This document shows positions 15,842 to 19,670 of a stretch of DNA of 19,670 bases, piece after piece. The translations under genes and the position numbers were made by a program. Origin of the DNA: Chloroflexota bacterium. GTDB lineage: Bacteria; Chloroflexota; Anaerolineae; Promineifilales; Promineifilaceae. The stretch spans positions 1-19,670 of the forward strand of contig JAAEOP010000618.1 of the NCBI GenBank assembly GCA_024223125.1, written 5' to 3'. Within the stretch, counting starts at the first letter, position 1. The number at the start of each line of letters is the position of its first letter. The notes below the pieces were generated by a model. That model searched no databases. It had not been told where the DNA came from and saw only the letters and a program-made list of their open reading frames with translations.

Positions 15842-18016
15842 TTATACCTGTCTAGATGTTGTTTCCACTCGTGAAACATCACACAGCAAGGCTTTGTAGA
15901 CTGGAAAGCCTGAAATAGGGTCACGATTATTGAAATCCGTCAGGGTGTTTACATTAGCCATTTGCCATTCCTCTGAGCCGAGTGGGCCACCACCACCCAT
16001 ATTGGCCTCGATTACGCCCGGTACAATATCCTCGGTGACGTGCGCCCAAAAGCAAACCTGACCTCGTGGCGATTTAACCATCACCTCGTCTCCATTTTTG
16101 ATGCCCCGCACCCTTGCATCGTGGGGATGGAGCCAGACCAGGGGCTTGGGCTGCAATTTTTTCAGGCCGTCAATGTTGAGATGCTGCGATCGAAAGGTGG
16201 ACTGCATTCGTGCCCCTGAATTGAAGACGAGTGGGTAGGTATGTGCCAGTTCGGTTGCTGCCAGTGGCCCTTCTTCAGGCTCAGTATACAGTGGCAGCGG
16301 TTCATACCCATTATCCCGAAACCATTCGGAGGTAAACTCGAATTTGCCGGTCGGGGTGGCAAAGCCGGGCTGACCGTCTTCGCGCAAAACACCCGTCTCA
16401 TACTTGCGGTAACGCATGGGGGGCATTGGCAACAGTACACCAGCCGGATTGGCTTGCAATTGCTCCAGAGTAACGGCCGTTCCTTCAAGTCCCCGCCTGA
16501 TTTTCTCCTCATCATTTCCAGGCCATCTATCTCCATACCCAAGCCGGTCGGCCAACTCCGTAAATATCCGGTAGTCGGAGCGAGATTCGCCGAGTGGTTC
16601 AATAACCTGTGAGCGCAACTGCGCCCAGCCATCATGAAATTGATAGGAACTGCTTTCAAAGGGAGTTGCCGCTGGCAGCAGTAGATCAGCAAATTGAGCG
16701 TCGGCCGTCGGAAAACGGTTGACGACAACCAGCAAATCGAGGGCAACCAGCGTTTCTCGCCAGAGATTGGGGTTTGGCCAGGCAGTAATGAGCGAGGCCC
16801 CGCTGACAACTAGACCCCGCACAGGGTAAGGATCGTTTTCGAGTACCGCTTTTGGCAGCTCAACCGCATGGGCTTCGTTGCGTAATTCGGTATAGAGGGG
16901 GTAGCGATCGCTGCCAAACGGCCGTCTACCATTTAGTGGCGGTTCAGTCGTGGTGCGGTTATGCTGAATCCGATTTGGCATTTTGAAGAGCTTTCCACCA
17001 GGAACGTCGATATGGCCGCCCAAAGCCTGAATTGAAAGAACAGCCCGGATTGATTGGACGCCGCTATTGCTGTATTCGAGACCCGTATACATCAGGATTG
17101 AGCAACCTTTGGCAGCCCCGATGGCCTGGGCGAGATCGATAATGGATTCTGCGGGAACGCCGGTGATGGCAGCCACACGCGCGGGGTTGAAGGTCTCGAC
17201 ATAGCGGGACAAATCTTCAAAGCCATGTGTCCACGTCTTGACGAAATCATGGTCGTAAAGGCGTTCACGAATCATGACATGCATGATGCCGAGCGCCAAT
17301 GCGCCATCACTGCCAGGGCGAATGCCGATCCACTCAGCACGGGCCGCCCTGGCTGTTTCGTTGCGGCGATGGTCGATGGTAATGACCCGTACATCGCGTC
17401 TGACTGCTTTTTTGATGCGTTTCAATCCGGCTGGGGGAGAGTCGGTTGCCGGGTTGGCGCCCCAGACCAGGATCAGATCCGCATTATCGAGGTCGTCGCT
17501 GAGATGCCGGTAATGCTGGCCCAAACAGGCTTGGGGCGCAATCATGCCATAAGCAACGAAGCATAAAGCCCCCACCCCGGTACTATTGGGTGAACCAAAG
17601 GGAAAGAGGATTGAACTGGCGGAGGATTCGCTGGTATTTGCTGGCGGAAAGGTTTCCTGGACGCCAAATTCAAAATTACCGCGACCCGTGTAGATGCAAA
17701 CTGCTTCGGGTCCAAACTGCGCTTTGATTTCATGGAGCTTTTCGACCCAATATTCATAAGCTTGATCCCAACTGATGCACTCGAAGCGCCCTTCACCACG
17801 GGCGCCAATTCGTCGTTGAGGATACAGCAGACGATCCTCAGAGTAGACGATTTCAGCAGCGCGTGTACCACGGGGACAGACGATGCCGAGCGGATGATTT
17901 TTGAGAGGGGTCAGGCGCTTGATTTTGCCATCAACAAGATGGACATTGACGCCACACCCAGCATCACAAATACCGCAGACAGTTGAGATTGTTTTTTGCT
18001 CCGCTACATTGGGCAT
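15842..18016 (-). CDS. Molybdopterin (Mo/W-bisMGD) oxidoreductase, DMSO-reductase superfamily
   Basis: 724 residues. The N-terminal [4Fe-4S] site is C14, C17, C21 and C47 (C-G-I-C-D-A-G-C then C-P-R-G), as in formate dehydrogenase, polysulfide/thiosulfate reductase and acetylene-hydratase-like enzymes. The metal-ligand region G-S-P-N-S-T-G-V-G-A-L-C places Cys152 as the likely Mo/W ligand; there is no in-frame UGA, so no selenocysteine. The pterin-binding domains follow (W-G-A-N-P-A-T-D-S-P-P and I-T-I-D-H-R-R-N-E-T-A), and the C-terminal dinucleotide-binding domain starts near N-S-G-A-R-M-Q-S. No Tat signal is visible, so it is probably cytoplasmic. AGAGAG upstream is a weak ribosome-binding site. 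The substrate is unknown. The gene is one base from the AOR gene downstream and 80 bases after the PLP-enzyme gene. Confidence 0.9.
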   Translation of the reverse strand: MPNVAEQKTISTVCGICDAGCGVNVHLVDGKIKRLTPLKNHPLGIVCPRGTRAAEIVYSEDRLLYPQRRIGARGEGRFECISWDQAYEYWVEKLHEIKAQFGPEAVCIYTGRGNFEFGVQETFPPANTSESSASSILFPFGSPNSTGVGALCFVAYGMIAPQACLGQHYRHLSDDLDNADLILVWGANPATDSPPAGLKRIKKAVRRDVRVITIDHRRNETARAARAEWIGIRPGSDGALALGIMHVMIRERLYDHDFVKTWTHGFEDLSRYVETFNPARVAAITGVPAESIIDLAQAIGAAKGCSILMYTGLEYSNSGVQSIRAVLSIQALGGHIDVPGGKLFKMPNRIQHNRTTTEPPLNGRRPFGSDRYPLYTELRNEAHAVELPKAVLENDPYPVRGLVVSGASLITAWPNPNLWRETLVALDLLVVVNRFPTADAQFADLLLPAATPFESSSYQFHDGWAQLRSQVIEPLGESRSDYRIFTELADRLGYGDRWPGNDEEKIRRGLEGTAVTLEQLQANPAGVLLPMPPMRYRKYETGVLREDGQPGFATPTGKFEFTSEWFRDNGYEPLPLYTEPEEGPLAATELAHTYPLVFNSGARMQSTFRSQHLNIDGLKKLQPKPLVWLHPHDARVRGIKNGDEVMVKSPRGQVCFWAHVTEDIVPGVIEANMGGGGPLGSEEWQMANVNTLTDFNNRDPISGFPVYKALLCDVSRVETTSRQV

Positions 18017-18096
18017 AGCTTTTGCTCTCTTAGAAATAATTGCCAGCAGCTTGTACTAACGACTCAATGTCGCTCGATACGGGTGGGTGAAATTTG

Positions 18097-19344
18097 TCAT
18101 ATTATCCCTGCTGAATTTAAGACATGTTGTATACGATTCAAGGCTTCTGCAAGTATTGTACGCGGGCAGGCAATGTTCATGCGCATGAATCCTTCACCAT
18201 CTTCACCATAGGTACGGCCGTTTTCCAAATAAATATTCGCATCTTCAAAAAATAAACGGTGGAGTTCATTAGAATTCAAGCCTAAAGCGCGACAATCAAT
18301 CCAGATTAGATAGAGGGCTTCGGGTTGTACGATTTGGAGTTGAGGTAAATATTTAGCTAAATATTCTTTCAGATAGCCAAAGTTCGCCTCAATATAAGCC
18401 ATCACCTGTTCCAGCCACTCTGCCCCTTGATCGTATGCCGTTTGCAGTGCAAGCGTACCAAAGGCGCTAAACCCAAAGAGAAAGTCCATGTTACCTAGAG
18501 TCGCCAGGAACTGATCCCGCAAAGCTCTGTTTGGAATGAACACATTGGCAGTTTGTAGCCCAGGCAGATTGAAAGTTTTGCTTGGTGCATTACACAGAAT
18601 AAGCCGATCATTAAATGATTCGTTGACTTTTCCAAAAGGTATGAAGTTTGCCCACGAGTAAACTAAATTACCGTGAATCTCATCGCTCACAATTATTATG
18701 TCATTTTTCTGACAAATTGCACCCAACCTCTGCAGCTCATCCTGACTCCACACACGACCAACTGGATTGTGTGGGCTACAAAAAATGATCATCTTCGCGC
18801 GAGGATTGGCGGACTTGGTTTCCAGATCATCAAAATCTATTGTGTAACGGCCGCTTTGACTTTGCTCAGTGCAGCCATCCTCAAAAAGCAACCTGTTATT
18901 AGCAACAATCCTCCTATTGCCTTCAACTGCTCGAAAAAAGGGGTTAAAGACAGGTGTCTGAACAATAATATGATCGCCCGGTTCCGAAAAAGTCTGAATC
19001 GCCATATTGATTGCCGGCATAACGCCCGGCGTTGTCAATATCCATTCAGGCTGCGCTTGCCAACCAGTTCGTTGTTCCATCCAGTTGATGATTGCATCAT
19101 AATAACTCTGGGTTGGTCTTGTGTAGCCAAAAATACCCTGACTGGCACGCTTGGTTAGGGCATCAATGATAGGTTGTGCCGTTAGAAAATCCATGTCGGC
19201 AACCCACATTGGCAACAGTTCATTTGAAGCGAGTGGGTCTACGCCTAGCTTACGTGTCTGAAGAGCGCCATTTCTGCTTACAAAATCCCATTTTATGGAA
19301 TTGGTTCCTGTACGTTTGTGAATTTTGTCAAAATCGTACTTCAT
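18097..19344 (-). CDS. MalY/PatB-family PLP-dependent enzyme (cystathionine beta-lyase or aminotransferase)
   Basis: 415 residues, fold type I. The N-terminus carries the family signature K-Y-D-F-D-K-I-H-K-R-T-G-T-N-S-I-K-W-D and L-P-M-W-V-A-D-M-D-F (44-53). Further motifs are T-P-G-V-M-P (105-110), S-P-H-N-P-V-G-R (190-197), V-S-D-E-I-H-G-N (219-226) and the PLP lysine K256 in N-A-P-S-K-T-F-N-L-P-G. The C-terminal R-M-N-I-A-C-P-R holds the carboxylate-binding Arg. Relatives cleave C-S bonds of cystathionine or cysteine, releasing pyruvate and ammonia, or transaminate. It lies between the ferredoxin-like and oxidoreductase genes; release of sulfur or an aldehyde/keto acid for the downstream enzymes is speculative. 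Only a weak AGG precedes the ATG. Confidence 0.93.
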   Translation of the reverse strand: MKYDFDKIHKRTGTNSIKWDFVSRNGALQTRKLGVDPLASNELLPMWVADMDFLTAQPIIDALTKRASQGIFGYTRPTQSYYDAIINWMEQRTGWQAQPEWILTTPGVMPAINMAIQTFSEPGDHIIVQTPVFNPFFRAVEGNRRIVANNRLLFEDGCTEQSQSGRYTIDFDDLETKSANPRAKMIIFCSPHNPVGRVWSQDELQRLGAICQKNDIIIVSDEIHGNLVYSWANFIPFGKVNESFNDRLILCNAPSKTFNLPGLQTANVFIPNRALRDQFLATLGNMDFLFGFSAFGTLALQTAYDQGAEWLEQVMAYIEANFGYLKEYLAKYLPQLQIVQPEALYLIWIDCRALGLNSNELHRLFFEDANIYLENGRTYGEDGEGFMRMNIACPRTILAEALNRIQHVLNSAGII

Positions 19345-19363
19345 AACAACCTAAATCGTCTTG

Positions 19364-19466
19364 AGGGTTCACCCGTTAATAACTTTTTAGTTTTGGTTTG
19401 TAGTAACCGCTTTAGCAGTCTGGACGGCTAAAGTCGTTACTACAAACTTGTTTACGAACGAACCCT
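19364..19466. repeat. Palindromic element A (conserved 32-bp lead plus hairpin)
   Basis: A lead at 19364-19395 is followed at once by an inner hairpin with 21-bp arms at 19396-19416 and 19427-19447 (two mismatches, 10-base loop). The outside ends are AGGGTTC (19364-19370) and its complement GAACCCT (19460-19466). The lead is 24/32 identical to that of element B. No T-tract follows. Confidence 0.75.
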
Positions 19467-19562
19467 AAGGGCTTGCCCGCAAATAACTTTTGAGTTTCCA
19501 GATTGGTTCACTCTCGAAAGAGTGAACCAATCTTGCCAAGTTAAAAACGAGCGCTCCCTAAG
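19465..19562. repeat. Palindromic element B (same lead, different hairpin)
   Basis: A lead at 19468-19499 is followed at once by a perfect 15-bp hairpin, 19500-19514 with 19519-19533, closed by a CGAA tetraloop. Outer ends CTAAGGG (19465-19471) and CCCTAAG (19556-19562) are near-complementary, so the 98-bp whole is an imperfect palindrome. It abuts the stop codon of the ferredoxin-like gene (19565-19563). Confidence 0.75.
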
Positions 19563-19670
19563 TCACTCTCGATCAATACGAATCGGTAAGAACTGAATAA
19601 TCTCTTCTGTCATTTTGTCCCGGGTTGGTTCATCTAGTGGGCCGAAGGTGATGGCGCCGGTGGGGCAGTA
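19563..19670 (-). CDS. C-terminus of a 4Fe-4S ferredoxin-type protein (partial)
   Basis: The minus strand enters from the right edge in frame and reads 35 codons to TGA at 19565-19563. The visible start, Y-C-P-T-G-A-I-T-F-G-P-L-D-E-P, is the end of a [4Fe-4S] motif (last Cys followed by P-T-G-A-I), as in electron-transfer subunits of DMSO-reductase-type enzymes. The tail F-L-P-I-R-I-D-R-E is not diagnostic. It is probably the electron-transfer partner of the downstream oxidoreductase or AOR and is transcribed in the same direction, 218 bases ahead of the PLP-enzyme gene. Confidence 0.8.
   Translation of the reverse strand, partial: YCPTGAITFGPLDEPTRDKMTEEIIQFLPIRIDRE

Noticed and set aside
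15841..15924. Upstream extension of the AOR reading frame
   Set aside because: The extra 28 codons overlap the end of the preceding oxidoreductase and do not resemble AOR; the family N-terminus starts at 15840.
15835..18105. Shared 13-mer ATAATATGACAAA at the AOR start and just after the PLP-enzyme stop
   Set aside because: Similarity does not extend into a common coding sequence, and matches of this length are expected by chance in a window this size.

Overview
The window looks like chromosomal DNA of a Chloroflexota bacterium, probably of the Anaerolineae type. This rests on family recognition: a PTPS-related (PF10131-like) large membrane protein, a Thr/Pro-linker membrane protein with a C-terminal Ig-like domain, a natural LivM-LivG fusion, and an RsmD with a V-A-P-P-Q-Y motif. 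GC content is moderate (about half). The hexamer CGGCCG, often as ACGGCCGT, is strikingly over-represented. No rRNA, tRNA or CRISPR array was found.

Layout. 1-1335: an IS110-family insertion sequence running off the left edge (transposase on the minus strand) with a 396-bp non-coding end that may encode its bridge RNA. 1336-2139 (+): a membrane-anchored hypothetical protein. 2140-2521: a spacer with an inverted repeat, then a doubtful small ORF. 5402-2506 (-): a two-gene unit, PTPS-related membrane protein then rsmD. 5403-5598: a spacer packed with hairpins, one of them a terminator for sucCD. 7613-5599 (-): sucC-sucD (succinyl-CoA synthetase) with a four-base stop/start overlap; its leader has a promoter-like sequence followed by an intrinsic-terminator-like hairpin. 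12736-7901 (-): a branched-chain amino-acid-type ABC importer, livK-livF-livH-livMG, with tight or overlapping junctions and its own terminator. 12877-13723 (+): a small RHH-like gene followed by an HNH endonuclease gene broken by an amber codon. 19670-13749 (-): a redox cluster: the C-terminus of a 4Fe-4S ferredoxin-like protein (partial), a MalY/PatB-type PLP enzyme, a DMSO-reductase-superfamily molybdo/tungsto-oxidoreductase, a tungsten-type aldehyde:ferredoxin oxidoreductase (AOR), and a MoaD/ThiS-like protein. Two tandem ~100-bp palindromic elements lie between the ferredoxin-like gene and the PLP-enzyme gene.

Functionally, the minus strand carries central metabolism (succinyl-CoA ligase), amino-acid-type uptake and amino-acid/thiol PLP chemistry. 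Next to these is a pterin-metal redox module whose two metalloenzymes are one base apart, which suggests coordinated production and perhaps electron exchange through the ferredoxin-like protein. The most unusual items are the tandem modular palindromes at 19364-19562, the AOR/DMSO-reductase/MoaD operon, the interrupted RHH-HNH pair, the CGGCCG excess, the possible IS110 bridge RNA and the possible sucC attenuator.
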